Source of the DNA: Solirhodobacter olei | GTDB taxonomy: Bacteria > Pseudomonadota > Alphaproteobacteria > Rhodobacterales > Rhodobacteraceae | Assembly (NCBI RefSeq): GCF_004010155.1 | Contig: NZ_RRYH01000002.1 | Span: 186,001-250,000, forward strand | Length of the DNA: 64,000 bases | Direction of reading: 5' to 3' | In this document: in pieces, positions 51,087 through 59,667 of the stretch | Position numbering within the stretch: the stretch's first letter is position 1 | How the letters are laid out: the number at the start of each line of letters is the position of its first letter | The notes under the pieces: model-generated | Database searches by the model: none | What the model was told of the DNA's origin: nothing | The model's input: the letters and a program-made list of their open reading frames with translations, nothing else | Program-made: the position numbers and the translations under genes

Positions 51087-51842
51087 TCAGTTGATCAGGG
51101 TCGGCTTGCCGGAATGGGTGACGTTGACGGGCAGCACGCCCAGGCGCTGGGCAAGCTCGGCATAGGCCTCGGGCGGGCCGCCAAGTTCCACCGGCTCGTC
51201 CTCGGTCGCGCCGGGGGCGCGCATGTCCCAGAGCCGGCAGCTGTCGGCGGAGATCTCGTCCGCGACGATCAGGCGCTGGTAGTCGCCCTCCCAGATCCGG
51301 CCGACCTCGATGGAGAAATCCGCAAGCCGGATGCCGACGCCCATCATCACGCCCGACATGAAGTCGTTCACCCGCAGCGCCAGCGCCACCATGTCGTCGA
51401 GGTCCTGCTGGCCGGCCCAGCCGAAGGCGATGATATGTTCTTCGGTCACCAGGGGGTCGCCGAGCTTCTCGTCCTTGAAGTAGAATTCCACCACCGGGCG
51501 CGGCAGGGCCATGCCGACGGGAATGCCCAGCCGTTCCGACAGCGCGCCGGCGGCGAAGTTGCGCACCACGACCTTGAGCGGGATGATCTCCACCGCGCGG
51601 ATCAGCTGCTCGCGCATGTTGATGCGGCGGATGAAATGCGTCGGCACCCCGATGGCGTTGAGCCCGGTCATGAAGAATTCCGACAGGCGGTTGTTGAGCA
51701 CGCCGCGGCCCTCGACCACGTCGCGCTGGTTGGGCGCGGCGGCGTTGCCGTCGTCCTTGAAGTATTGCACCAGCGTGCCCGGCTCCGGACCCTCATAGAG
51801 GATCTTCGCCTTGCCTTCGTAAATCTTCTTGCGCCGCGCCAT
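51087..51842 (-). CDS. purC: SAICAR synthase
   Basis: A 251-residue enzyme that condenses CAIR with aspartate in purine synthesis. It begins MARRKKIYEGKAKILYEG and contains the family segment SGVMMGVGIRLADFSIEVGR. ATG 51842 is chosen because an earlier in-frame start adds non-conserved sequence. It leads the operon purC-purS-dehydrogenase. Confidence 0.95.
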   Translation of the reverse strand: MARRKKIYEGKAKILYEGPEPGTLVQYFKDDGNAAAPNQRDVVEGRGVLNNRLSEFFMTGLNAIGVPTHFIRRINMREQLIRAVEIIPLKVVVRNFAAGALSERLGIPVGMALPRPVVEFYFKDEKLGDPLVTEEHIIAFGWAGQQDLDDMVALALRVNDFMSGVMMGVGIRLADFSIEVGRIWEGDYQRLIVADEISADSCRLWDMRAPGATEDEPVELGGPPEAYAELAQRLGVLPVNVTHSGKPTLIN

Positions 51843-52014
51843 TTGTGCTCCGGATGACCGCGCGCCGGGGGTGCGGCCGCTGTGGCACGCTATATTCCAA
51901 GGCCGGGACTGCCGCAAGGCGAAGGCGGGGCCGTCCGATCAGCGCCGGGACGGGCTTGTTCGGCGGCGCGCCGATCCTCATATCCGGAAGGTGACATCCA
52001 CCGGAGGAGGACCG

Positions 52015-52329
52015 ATGAGCACGTTCGACGACCGCGAGAACGCCTTCGAGGCGAAATTCGCCTTCGACAGCGAGCTTCAGTTCCGCGCCGAGGCGCGGGC
52101 CAACAAGCTTCTCGGCCTCTGGGCCGCGGGTCTGATGGGCAAGACCGGCGCGGAGGCGGATGCCTATGCCGCGCTGGTGGTGAAATCCGATTTCGCCGAG
52201 GCCGGCGAAGAGGACGTGGTCCGGTTCGTGGCCAAGGGGCTTGGCGATCGTGCCGACCTCGCCGCGATCCGCCTCAAGCGTGCCGAATGCCTGGCCCAGG
52301 CCAAGGCGCAGCTCGCCTCCGAGGGCTGA
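52015..52329 (+). CDS. DUF1476 protein, F1-ATPase zeta-type inhibitor
   Basis: A 104-residue, mostly helical protein beginning MSTFDDRENAFEAKFAFD. DUF1476 includes the zeta subunit of Paracoccus denitrificans, which inhibits ATP hydrolysis by F1Fo-ATP synthase through its N-terminal segment. The conserved FDDRExAFEaKFA start fits this function. Start ATG 52015 has GGAGGAGG 5 nt upstream. It is divergent from purC. Confidence 0.88.
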   Translation: MSTFDDRENAFEAKFAFDSELQFRAEARANKLLGLWAAGLMGKTGAEADAYAALVVKSDFAEAGEEDVVRFVAKGLGDRADLAAIRLKRAECLAQAKAQLASEG

Positions 52330-52400
52330 CCGCCCCGGCCCTGCGGGCCGTAAAGCGCCGGCGGGCCGCGGGCCGGCCGGCTGCCGGGCCGTACCCCCCG

Positions 52401-52439
52401 GGGTCCGCTGCACGATGATCGGGTCCCCTGCATGATGAT
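52401..52439. repeat. 20-bp tandem repeat upstream of the homocysteine methyltransferase gene
   Basis: GGGTCCGCTGCACGATGAT (52401-52419) and GGGTCCCCTGCATGATGAT (52421-52439) match at 17 of 19 positions with a 20-bp period, about two helical turns. This suggests side-by-side binding sites for a regulator or a structured 5' leader. It lies 97 bp upstream of the start codon. Confidence 0.6.
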
Positions 52440-52445
52440 GAGGAG

Positions 52446-52499
52446 GATTGCGGCATTGCGCCCCCTCGCGCGCCATGCGAGGAGGGTGCGCAGTCAATC
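52446..52499 (+). ncRNA. Candidate structured leader RNA upstream of the homocysteine methyltransferase gene
   Basis: Nested complementary segments: GATTG (52446-52450) with CAATC (52495-52499), TGCGC (52457-52461) with GCGCA (52488-52492), and CCTCGC (52464-52469) with GCGAGG (52477-52482). Together they form a long imperfect stem ending 36 bp before the start codon. It does not match any riboswitch consensus I know for SAM, SAH or cobalamin. Confidence 0.4.
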
Positions 52500-52535
52500 G
52501 GGGCGCGGCCGGCGCCCAATGAACGGGGGCCCGCG

Positions 52536-53546
52536 ATGAGCGATCTTCTCTCCAAGCTGCTGGCGGAGCGCGACTGGCTTATGGCCGATGGCGCGACCGG
52601 CACCAATCTCTTCAACATGGGCCTCGAGGCCGGCGAAGCGCCGGAGCTGTGGAACGAGGCCAAGCCCGAGAATATCCGCGCGCTCTACCGGGGCGCGGTG
52701 GAGGCGGGCAGCGACATCTTCCTGACCAACTCCTTCGGCGGCAACGCGGCGCGGCTGAAGCTGCACAACGCGCAGGGCCGCGCCCGCGCGCTGAACCGGA
52801 TCGCGGCCGAGCTTGGCCGTGAGATCGCCGATGCGGCGGGCCGCCCGGTCGTCGTCGCGGGCTCGATGGGCCCGACGGGCGAGATCATGGCGCCGATGGG
52901 CAGCCTGACGCATGAGTCCGCGGTGGAGATCTTCCACGAGCAGGCCGAGGGGCTGAAGGAGGGCGGGGCCGACGTGCTCTGGGTCGAGACGATCTCGGCG
53001 CCCGAGGAATATGCCGCGGCGGCGGAGGCCGCGCGGCTGGCCGGCATGCCCTGGTGCGGCACGATGAGCTTCGACACTGCCGGGCGGACGATGATGGGCG
53101 TGACTTCGGCCGCGATGGTCGATCTGGTCGAGAAGCTGCCGAACCCGCCGCTGGCCTTCGGCGCCAATTGCGGCGTCGGGGCGTCGGACCTGATGCGAAC
53201 GCTTCTGGGTTTCGTCGCGCAGGGCACCGAGCGGCCGATCATCGCCAAGGGCAACGCCGGGATCCCGAAATACCACGACGGGCACATCCATTACGACGGA
53301 ACGCCGGCGCTGATGGCGGAATATGCCGTGCTCGCGCGCGACGCGGGCGCGAAGATCATCGGCGGCTGCTGCGGCACGATGCCGGAGCACCTGAAGGCCA
53401 TGCACAAGGCGCTGAGCGAGCGCCCGCGCGGTCCGCGCCCGACGCTGGAGCGGATCGCCGAGGTGCTCGGGCCGTTCTCCTCTGCCTCGGACGGGACCGG
53501 CGACGATGCGGGCGCGCCCCGCGAACGCCGCCGCCGGCGCGGCTGA
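52536..53546 (+). CDS. Homocysteine S-methyltransferase (betaine-homocysteine methyltransferase family; probable split methionine synthase subunit)
   Basis: A 336-residue TIM-barrel enzyme that methylates homocysteine. Zinc ligands are in FGANCGVG and GGCCGT. It is often named Bmt, but equals the first domain of MetH. A free corrinoid protein gene lies nearby (54975), with a radical SAM gene between. From memory, in Rhodobacteraceae the B12-dependent methionine synthase is encoded as separate homocysteine-binding, B12-binding and reactivation proteins, and this gene set fits. The methyl donor (betaine or methyl-corrinoid) is inferred, not shown. Confidence 0.88.
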   Translation: MSDLLSKLLAERDWLMADGATGTNLFNMGLEAGEAPELWNEAKPENIRALYRGAVEAGSDIFLTNSFGGNAARLKLHNAQGRARALNRIAAELGREIADAAGRPVVVAGSMGPTGEIMAPMGSLTHESAVEIFHEQAEGLKEGGADVLWVETISAPEEYAAAAEAARLAGMPWCGTMSFDTAGRTMMGVTSAAMVDLVEKLPNPPLAFGANCGVGASDLMRTLLGFVAQGTERPIIAKGNAGIPKYHDGHIHYDGTPALMAEYAVLARDAGAKIIGGCCGTMPEHLKAMHKALSERPRGPRPTLERIAEVLGPFSSASDGTGDDAGAPRERRRRRG

Positions 53547-53708
53547 GGCCCGGTTCAGGGACGACATTCAGGGACGACAAGGGGGGCGGGCGGCCGGGAA
53601 CGGCCCCTGCCCCTTTCCTTTGCGCCCTGTGCCTTGCGTCCCAGCCGGGGTGCCGCGCCGTCGGGCCCGAAGCCGGTGGCAGTCGGTGCGGACCGTATTC
53701 CGGCCCGC

Positions 53709-54815
53709 TCAGAGATCGAGGCTGAGCTGGTCGCCGGGCTTTGCGGGCACGCGGAACAGGTCGGTCCGGAGCGGCGCCTGCTTCGCGTCGAAGCCGAGCC
53801 GGCGCTGCGCCTGCGCGAAGCGCTGCGCCATCAGCTCTGCCCAGAGCCCCTCGCCCCGCATCCGTTTGCCCCATTCCGGATCGTAGTCTCGCCCGCCGTG
53901 AAGCTCGCGCACCCGGCCCATGACATGGGCGGCGCGGTCGGGGTAATGCGTTTCCAGCCAGTCGCGGAAAAGGCCCGAGACCTCCAGCGGCAGGCGCAGT
54001 GAAATGTAGGACGCGGTGCTGGCGCCGGCGGCGCGGCCGGCCTCCAGGATCGCCTCCAGCTCGTGATCGCTGAGCGCCGGGATCAGCGGCGCGGCCATGA
54101 CCCGGACGGGAATGCCCGCCTCGGTCAGCCGCCGGATGGTGGCAAGGCGCCGCGCCGGCGCGGGCGTCCGGGGTTCCATGCTGCGGGCGAGCGCGGGGTC
54201 GAGCGTCGTCACCGAGATCCCGACATGGGCGAGGCCCCGCGCCGCCATCGGCGCGAGGATGTCGATGTCGCGTTCGATCAGCGTGCCCTTGGTGACGATG
54301 CCGACCGGGTGGTTGAAGGCGGACAGGACCTCGAGGATCTCGCGCATCACCCGGTAGCGCGACTCGATCGGCTGGTAGGGGTCGGTGTTGGTGCCGATGG
54401 CAAGCACCTTCGACGTGTAGCGCCTGGCCGAGAACTCCTTTGCCAGCACTGCGCCGATCCCCGGCCGGGCGATCAGCCTGGTCTCGAAATCCAGCCCCGG
54501 CGAGAGGCCGAGATAGGCATGGCTCGGCCGCGCGAAGCAGTAGATGCAGCCATGCTCGCAGCCGCGATAGGGGTTGATCGAGCGGTCGAAGGGCACGTCG
54601 GGCGAGGCGTTCCGCGACATGGCCGAGCGCGGGCGTTCCAGCGTCACCTCGGTCCGCGACAGGCGGTCCTCCTCGGGGATCTCCCAGCCGTCATGCTCAC
54701 TTACCCGGCGCGTGGCCTCGAACCGCCCGGAGGCGTTCGAGCCGGCGCCGCGGGCGCGCAGGCGGAGATGGGAAGGGAGCGTGGCTTCGTCGGGCATGGG
54801 CGAAATATGGAACAT
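53709..54815 (-). CDS. PA0069-family radical SAM protein
   Basis: A 368-residue radical SAM enzyme. The cluster motif is CEHGCIYC (CxxxCxxC) in NPYRGCEHGCIYCFARPSH, preceded by the conserved RGAGSNASGRFE segment. The substrate is unknown. It is related to spore photoproduct lyase-like proteins but lacks a clear lyase Cys. The start is placed at ATG 54815; ATG 54797 is also possible. It lies between two methyltransfer genes but on the opposite strand. Confidence 0.88.
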   Translation of the reverse strand: MFHISPMPDEATLPSHLRLRARGAGSNASGRFEATRRVSEHDGWEIPEEDRLSRTEVTLERPRSAMSRNASPDVPFDRSINPYRGCEHGCIYCFARPSHAYLGLSPGLDFETRLIARPGIGAVLAKEFSARRYTSKVLAIGTNTDPYQPIESRYRVMREILEVLSAFNHPVGIVTKGTLIERDIDILAPMAARGLAHVGISVTTLDPALARSMEPRTPAPARRLATIRRLTEAGIPVRVMAAPLIPALSDHELEAILEAGRAAGASTASYISLRLPLEVSGLFRDWLETHYPDRAAHVMGRVRELHGGRDYDPEWGKRMRGEGLWAELMAQRFAQAQRRLGFDAKQAPLRTDLFRVPAKPGDQLSLDL

Positions 54816-54974
54816 TTGAGGAACCTTCACCAGAAGTTTCCTCTGCCCTGCCCCCGATCCGGCCCGCCAGGGGAGTTGAAGTCGTTGATGACGCGGTGCA
54901 TGTCGTAATCCGGACAGTCGCATCGGACCTTTGGTCGCATTGAGGGCCGACAAGCGCGATCTCGGAGCAGGGAC

Positions 54975-55670
54975 ATGGCCGACGAAGAAGACATCATCCT
55001 GTCGGAGCTATCGGACGACGAACTCGTCCTTCAGATGCACGACGACCTCTATGACGGCCTCAAGGAAGAGATCGAGGAGGCCGTGAACATCCTGCTCGGC
55101 CGCGGCTGGGCGCCCTATGACGTGCTGACCAAGGCGCTGGTCGCGGGCATGACCATCGTCGGCTACGACTTCCGCGACGGCATCCTGTTCGTGCCGGAAG
55201 TGCTTCTCGCCGCCAACGCGATGAAGGCCGGCATGGCGATCCTGAAGCCGCTTCTGGCGGAGACCGGCGCGCCGCGCATGGGCAAGATGGTGATCGGCAC
55301 CGTGAAGGGCGACATCCACGACATCGGCAAGAACCTTGTCTCGATGATGATGGAAGGCGCCGGGTTCGAGGTCGTCGATCTCGGGATCAACAACGCGGTC
55401 GAGAAGTACCTCGACGCGCTGGAAGCCGAGAAGCCGGACATCCTCGGCATGTCGGCGCTGCTGACCACGACCATGCCCTACATGAAGGTCGTGATCGACA
55501 CGCTGAAGGAAAAGGGCATGCGCGACGATTACGTCGTTCTTGTGGGCGGCGCGCCCCTGAACGAGGAATTCGGCAAGGCGATCGGCGCCGACGCCTATTG
55601 CCGCGACGCGGCCGTGGCGGTCGAGACCGCCAAGCAGTTCATGAGCCGCAAGCACAACCAGACGGCCTGA
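54975..55670 (+). CDS. Corrinoid (B12-binding) protein
   Basis: A 231-residue free-standing corrinoid protein. A helical cap (about 1-100) is followed by a B12-binding domain with GDIHDIGKN (112-120) holding the lower axial ligand H115, then VDLGINN and VGGAPLN. It matches the B12-binding part of MetH and MtgC/MtaC-type proteins. It probably carries methyl groups to the homocysteine methyltransferase gene product; use with the distant MttB-like protein is possible. An acidic N-terminus (MADEEDIILSELSDDE) is notable. GGAGCAGGAC precedes the ATG. Confidence 0.92.
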   Translation: MADEEDIILSELSDDELVLQMHDDLYDGLKEEIEEAVNILLGRGWAPYDVLTKALVAGMTIVGYDFRDGILFVPEVLLAANAMKAGMAILKPLLAETGAPRMGKMVIGTVKGDIHDIGKNLVSMMMEGAGFEVVDLGINNAVEKYLDALEAEKPDILGMSALLTTTMPYMKVVIDTLKEKGMRDDYVVLVGGAPLNEEFGKAIGADAYCRDAAVAVETAKQFMSRKHNQTA

Positions 55671-55693
55671 GGCCGGCTGACTCAAGGTTTGCG

Positions 55694-55720
55694 AAAGGGC
55701 CCCTCGCGGGGCCCTTTTTA
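55694..55720. terminator. Bidirectional terminator between the corrinoid and Hsp20 genes
   Basis: AAAGGGCCCC (55694-55703) pairs with GGGGCCCTTT (55708-55717) around TCGC, with T5 on the right and A3 on the left. It begins 24 nt after the corrinoid stop. Confidence 0.93.
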
Positions 55721-55739
55721 CGTCTGAAGGGCCGGCTGG

Positions 55740-56261
55740 TCAGGCGGCCTTCACCTCGATCTTCTTCTCGCTCGCGATGGCCTTTTCGGACTTCGGCAGT
55801 GTCACGGTCAGCACGCCGTTGGCGAAGCTCGCCTCGATCTTGTCTGCATCGACGCTGTCAGGCAGCAGGAAGCTGCGCTGGAACCTGCCGTAGCGGCGTT
55901 CGGACATGTAGGAGTCGGTCTTTTCCTCCGTCTTCTCCTCGGTCTTCTCGCCGCTGATCGTGACCGCTCCGCCGGCGACCTTCACCTCGACATTGTTCCG
56001 GTCGATCCCCGGCAGTTCCGCCGTGATGCGGTAGCCGCCGTCCTGCTCGACGATGTCGACAGCCGGCGAAAGCTGCCATTCGGGCAGGCCAGGCCATGTC
56101 GCGGGGATGGCCGCCGTCGGCCGCCACCAGCCGGGTGTGTAGTCCTCGAAGAGCCGGTTCATCTCGCGCCGCAGCGCGTCGAACGGGGCCCAGACCTCCG
56201 GCGTGCGCGCGGCGGGCGGCCCGCCCGTCTTGACTTCAAGCTTCGTGGATTTCTCTGCCAT
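55740..56261 (-). CDS. Small heat-shock protein (Hsp20/alpha-crystallin family)
   Basis: A 173-residue chaperone that holds unfolded proteins. The N-terminal arm (about 1-60) is followed by an alpha-crystallin domain (about 65-160) with PAVDIVEQDGGYRITAELPG and the FANGVLTVTLPK signature. The EKTEEKTEEKT tract is a short acidic/basic repeat within the domain. ATG 56261 (MAEKSTKLEV) is chosen over an ATG at 56315, with AGGACGAA upstream. Confidence 0.92.
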   Translation of the reverse strand: MAEKSTKLEVKTGGPPAARTPEVWAPFDALRREMNRLFEDYTPGWWRPTAAIPATWPGLPEWQLSPAVDIVEQDGGYRITAELPGIDRNNVEVKVAGGAVTISGEKTEEKTEEKTDSYMSERRYGRFQRSFLLPDSVDADKIEASFANGVLTVTLPKSEKAIASEKKIEVKAA

Positions 56262-56481
56262 TTCGTCCTCCGTATCCTCGGGCGTCCTGCCCCGCTTGGC
56301 AGTGCCCTTGCACAAAGATGGAACCCGCGCCCTCGACCGCGGACGGCTTTCTTGTCATTGCGGCACGGGTAGCGCCGGGACGGGGCGAGTCGCGATGACG
56401 CAGATCAAATCCGGAATGACGCCCGCTGACTTGCCGGGACGGCCCGGGACGGCTACCTCGACAGGCAAAGGGGAACGCACC

Positions 56482-57135
56482 ATGCCAGAGCCCGACGACC
56501 AGATGCTGACCGAGACGGGCCTTGCCCCCGAGGCCCCCGGCCGGGCCGGCGCCCGTGGCCAGGTGCTGCTTCTGGCCTGCGGGGCGCTGGCGCATGAGAT
56601 CCTCGCGCTGAAGCGGGCGAACGGCTGGACGCATCTGGATCTGATGTGCCTGCCCGCGAAGCTTCACCTCTGGCCGGACCGCATCCCCGCGGCCGTGGAG
56701 GCGGCGGTGGCAGAACACCGCGGCGCCTACGAGACGATCTTCGTCGTCTATGCCGACTGCGGCACCGGCGGGCTTCTGCAGGCCAAATGCGCAGAGCTGG
56801 GCGTGGAGATGGTCGAGGGGCCGCATTGCTATTCCTTCTTCGAGGGCAATGCCGTCTTCGCCGAGCGGGCGGAGGATGAATTCGACGCCTTCTACCTGAC
56901 GGATTTCCTGGTCCGCCAGTTCGATGCCTTCGTCTGGAAACCGATGGGACTGGGCCGCCATCCCGAGCTGCGCGACATGCTGTTCGGCAATTACTCCAAG
57001 CTGGTCTACCAGGCGCAGACCGAGGATCCGGCGCTGGAGGCGAAGGCGCGGGACTGCGCGGCGCGGCTTGGCCTTGCCTATGAGCGGCGGTTTACTGGAT
57101 ACGGCGATCTGGCCAGCGCGCTGGCGCGGGTCTGA
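56482..57135 (+). CDS. DUF1638 protein
   Basis: A 217-residue soluble protein with DUF1638 marks: LLLACGALAHEILALKR, VVYADCGTGGLL and the GPHCYSFFEG segment. Conserved Cys and His (CGAL, DCGTGG, HCY) suggest a metal site. Its role is not established; genes of this family often occur near corrinoid methyltransferase genes, as here. The start ATG 56482 has AAAGGGGAA upstream. Confidence 0.85.
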   Translation: MPEPDDQMLTETGLAPEAPGRAGARGQVLLLACGALAHEILALKRANGWTHLDLMCLPAKLHLWPDRIPAAVEAAVAEHRGAYETIFVVYADCGTGGLLQAKCAELGVEMVEGPHCYSFFEGNAVFAERAEDEFDAFYLTDFLVRQFDAFVWKPMGLGRHPELRDMLFGNYSKLVYQAQTEDPALEAKARDCAARLGLAYERRFTGYGDLASALARV

Positions 57136-57162
57136 AGGCCGGGGGCCGGGCCGGACAGGGGG

Positions 57163-57591
57163 TCAGGCCGCAGCGGCCTCGGCGGCAGTCTCGCGGATGC
57201 GCTGGACCATGGCGCGCAGCCCGTTGGAGCGCTGCGAGGAGAGGTGTTCGTCCAGACCCAGCCGGGCAAGCTCGGCCCCGGCATCGGTCGCCGTGACCTC
57301 GGCCAGGGTCTGCCCGGCGTAGAGCGCGTGGAGAACGGCGATCAGGCCGCGGACGATAAGCGCATCGCTGTCGCCCTCGAAATCGAAGCGGGCGGAGGGG
57401 CCCTGCCCTTCGATCCGCGGCAGGATCCAGACCTGGCTGGCGCAGCCGTTCACCTTGGTCGCGGGCACCTTCAGGGCGTCGTCCATCGGCGGCATCGCCT
57501 TTCCCAGCTCGATGACATGGCGGTAGCGCTCCTCCCAGTCGTCGAGGAAGTCGAAGGTGTCGGCGATGTCTTCGAAGGCGGGGCTGGCCAT
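57163..57591 (-). CDS. sufE: Cysteine desulfuration protein SufE
   Basis: A 142-residue sulfur-transfer partner of the cysteine desulfurase SufS in Fe-S cluster assembly. The acceptor cysteine is C50 in KVNGCASQVW. The start (MASPAFEDIADTFDFLDDWEERY) fits the family. No other suf genes are in the window. Confidence 0.93.
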   Translation of the reverse strand: MASPAFEDIADTFDFLDDWEERYRHVIELGKAMPPMDDALKVPATKVNGCASQVWILPRIEGQGPSARFDFEGDSDALIVRGLIAVLHALYAGQTLAEVTATDAGAELARLGLDEHLSSQRSNGLRAMVQRIRETAAEAAAA

Positions 57592-57784
57592 GATCTCTCC
57601 GGTCTTTGGGCCTGAGGTAAGCCGCGGGCGGCCAAAGGTCCAGCCCTCGCCGGGCCGCGTGCCCTTGGGCGGCGCCCGTGCCCTCGCAGGGACGTGCGCG
57701 GGGAACCCGTGGCCCGGACGCGCGGAGCCGCTTTTCAATTCGCGCGGATTGGGCTACCCAAGGCCGGAGCGAGGGGAGAGACGC

Positions 57785-58261
57785 ATGAAGAAACCGCTGC
57801 TTGGCGCGCTTGGACTGGCCCTGGTGGTCAGCGGTTGCGGCTTCGGTCAATCGCGTTTCAACCCGGTGAACTGGTTCGGGCCGTCGAAGAAGACCGTGGT
57901 CAGCACGGTCGACCCGGTGACCGGCGTACCACTGGCCAAGCCGGACCCGCGCGGTCTGGTCGCCGATGTCTCCACGATGCGGGTGGAAGCCGTGCCGGGC
58001 GGCGTGATCGTGCGCGCCACCGGCCTGCCGCCGACGCAGGGCTGGTGGGACGGCGCGCTTCTGGCGGAGAATGACGGCAAGCCGGTGAAGGGCGTCCTGA
58101 CCTTCCGTTTCGTCGTCGTGCCGCCAGCGGAACCTACGCCGAGCTCCACCCCCCGCTCGCGCGAGCTGACGGTGGCGGTGCATCTGACCGATTTCCAGCT
58201 GGCCGGAGTGCGGGCGATCACCGTGACCGGCGCCAACAACGCGCGCACCGCCCGGCGCTAA
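57785..58261 (+). CDS. Predicted lipoprotein of unknown function
   Basis: A 158-residue exported protein. A signal peptide MKKPLLGALGLALVVSGC ends in a VSGC lipobox (Cys18). The mature part contains FNPVNWFGPSKK and a beta-rich domain with a GWWDGALLAEN segment. I recognise it only as a conserved Rhodobacteraceae-type hypothetical. A GGAGAG lies upstream of the ATG. It is divergent from sufE. Confidence 0.75.
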   Translation: MKKPLLGALGLALVVSGCGFGQSRFNPVNWFGPSKKTVVSTVDPVTGVPLAKPDPRGLVADVSTMRVEAVPGGVIVRATGLPPTQGWWDGALLAENDGKPVKGVLTFRFVVVPPAEPTPSSTPRSRELTVAVHLTDFQLAGVRAITVTGANNARTARR

Positions 58262-58356
58262 GCCGCACGGGCCCGGCAGGCGGGCGCCATTCGTCGAGGT
58301 TTGCAGGAAGAACGCGAGCGGCCCGGGCGTGCCGTCGCGCAGAGGCAGGCGCGGCC

Positions 58357-59523
58357 CTAGAGCCGCACCACCTTCACGTCATTGCCCTTGGCCGAGAGCG
58401 CGATCTCGCCCCGGCAGAGGCGCAGCGCGTCGTCGCCGAAGACCTCCGCCCGCCAGCCGGCGAGCGCGGGCAGGTCCCGCACCCCCGCCGCCAGCGCGTC
58501 AAGATCGGAGGCAGAGGCGATCAGCTTCGGCGCGACGCCGGTGCTTTCGGCCTTGGCCTTCAGCAGCACGCGCAGAAGATCGGCCAGCGCCGGGTTCACC
58601 TGCAACTGGTCGCGCCCGTTCGGCACCTTGGGCATCGCGTCCGGCTTCGCCGAAAGCCCCGCCTTCACCGCGGCGAGGATGCCGTCGGCGATCTCCCCCC
58701 GGCGCGCCTCGCGCAGCAGAAGCCGCGAACGACCGAGTTCCTCGGGCGTCGTCGGGCGGGTGGAGGCGAGTTCCAGCAGCGCGTCGTCCTTGAAGACGCG
58801 CGAGCGCGGGATGTTGCGGGCCTGGGCGTGGGTCTCGCGGAAGCGCGCGAGCTCGCGCACCAGCGAGAGGAATTTCGAGGAGTTGGTACGGGTCTTCACC
58901 CGGCGCCAGGCCTCTGCCGGATCGACGGTATAGGTCGCCGGATCGGTCAGCACGCCAAGCTCCTCCGCCACCCATTTCTGGCGGCCGGACTTGGCGATCT
59001 GGGCGGCGAGATGTTCGTAGATCACGCGCAGATGGGTGACGTCGGCCAGCGCATAGGTCAGCTGCGCCTCGCTGAGCGGGCGGTGCGACCAGTCGGTGAA
59101 GCGCGAGGTCTTGTCGAGCGGCTGCTTGGCGATCTTTCTGACCAGCGTCTCGTAGCCGACCTGCTCGCCGAAGCCGCAGACCATGGCGGCGACCTGGGTG
59201 TCAAAGAGCGGCTTCGGGAAGACCTTGCCCTCGACATAGAAGATCTCGAGATCCTGACGCGCGGCGTGGAAGACCTTCACCGTGCCTTCATGGCGGAAGA
59301 GGTCGTAGACCGGCTCCAGTGAAAGCCCCTCGGCCAGCGGGTCGACGAGGACCGCGTCGCCGTCATTCGTATCCTCCGCACCGGGGATCGCCATCTGGAT
59401 GAGGCAGAGCTTGGACCAGTAGGTCCGTTCGCGCAGGAACTCGGTGTCGACGGTGACGTAGGGGGCGGCTTTGGCGGCCTCGCAGAAGCGGGCGAGGTCT
59501 TCAGTCTCGGTGATCAGATGCAT
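58357..59523 (-). CDS. rnd: Ribonuclease D
   Basis: A 388-residue 3'-5' exoribonuclease used in tRNA 3'-end maturation. The DEDD catalytic residues start in VTVDTEFLRE (Asp-x-Glu) and continue in HAARQDLE and the ALADVTHL region. An HRDC domain lies at about 210-290. ATG 59523 (MHLITETEDLARF) is chosen; an ATG at 59556 adds 11 less conserved residues. Confidence 0.93.
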   Translation of the reverse strand: MHLITETEDLARFCEAAKAAPYVTVDTEFLRERTYWSKLCLIQMAIPGAEDTNDGDAVLVDPLAEGLSLEPVYDLFRHEGTVKVFHAARQDLEIFYVEGKVFPKPLFDTQVAAMVCGFGEQVGYETLVRKIAKQPLDKTSRFTDWSHRPLSEAQLTYALADVTHLRVIYEHLAAQIAKSGRQKWVAEELGVLTDPATYTVDPAEAWRRVKTRTNSSKFLSLVRELARFRETHAQARNIPRSRVFKDDALLELASTRPTTPEELGRSRLLLREARRGEIADGILAAVKAGLSAKPDAMPKVPNGRDQLQVNPALADLLRVLLKAKAESTGVAPKLIASASDLDALAAGVRDLPALAGWRAEVFGDDALRLCRGEIALSAKGNDVKVVRL

Positions 59524-59667
59524 CCGGGTTCCGGCAAGAGTTGGCCACGGGGTCATCCCGCCGCCCCGCTATAGGTTGTGCCGGGCGGAAAGGGAAGAGC
59601 TTGAAAGCATTGGATTGCGCGGGCCGGTCACGCGGGCAGCCGGGCTGCGCGGAGGGCCGCTCAACGC

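Noticed and set aside
52446-52535. SAH, SAM-II, SAM/SAH or cobalamin riboswitch before the homocysteine methyltransferase gene
   Set aside because: I compared the leader by eye with the consensus motifs I remember and found no match to their conserved loops, so I report only an unassigned structured leader.
53356-53874. Minus-strand frame between the homocysteine methyltransferase and radical SAM genes
   Set aside because: It is antisense to the end of the methyltransferase gene and enters the radical SAM gene out of frame; Arg/Ala/Pro-rich with no family marks.
57557-57784. N-terminal extension of the 158-residue lipoprotein
   Set aside because: The in-frame extension upstream of MKKPLLG lacks conservation marks and would bury the signal peptide; the lipobox start at 57785 is better.
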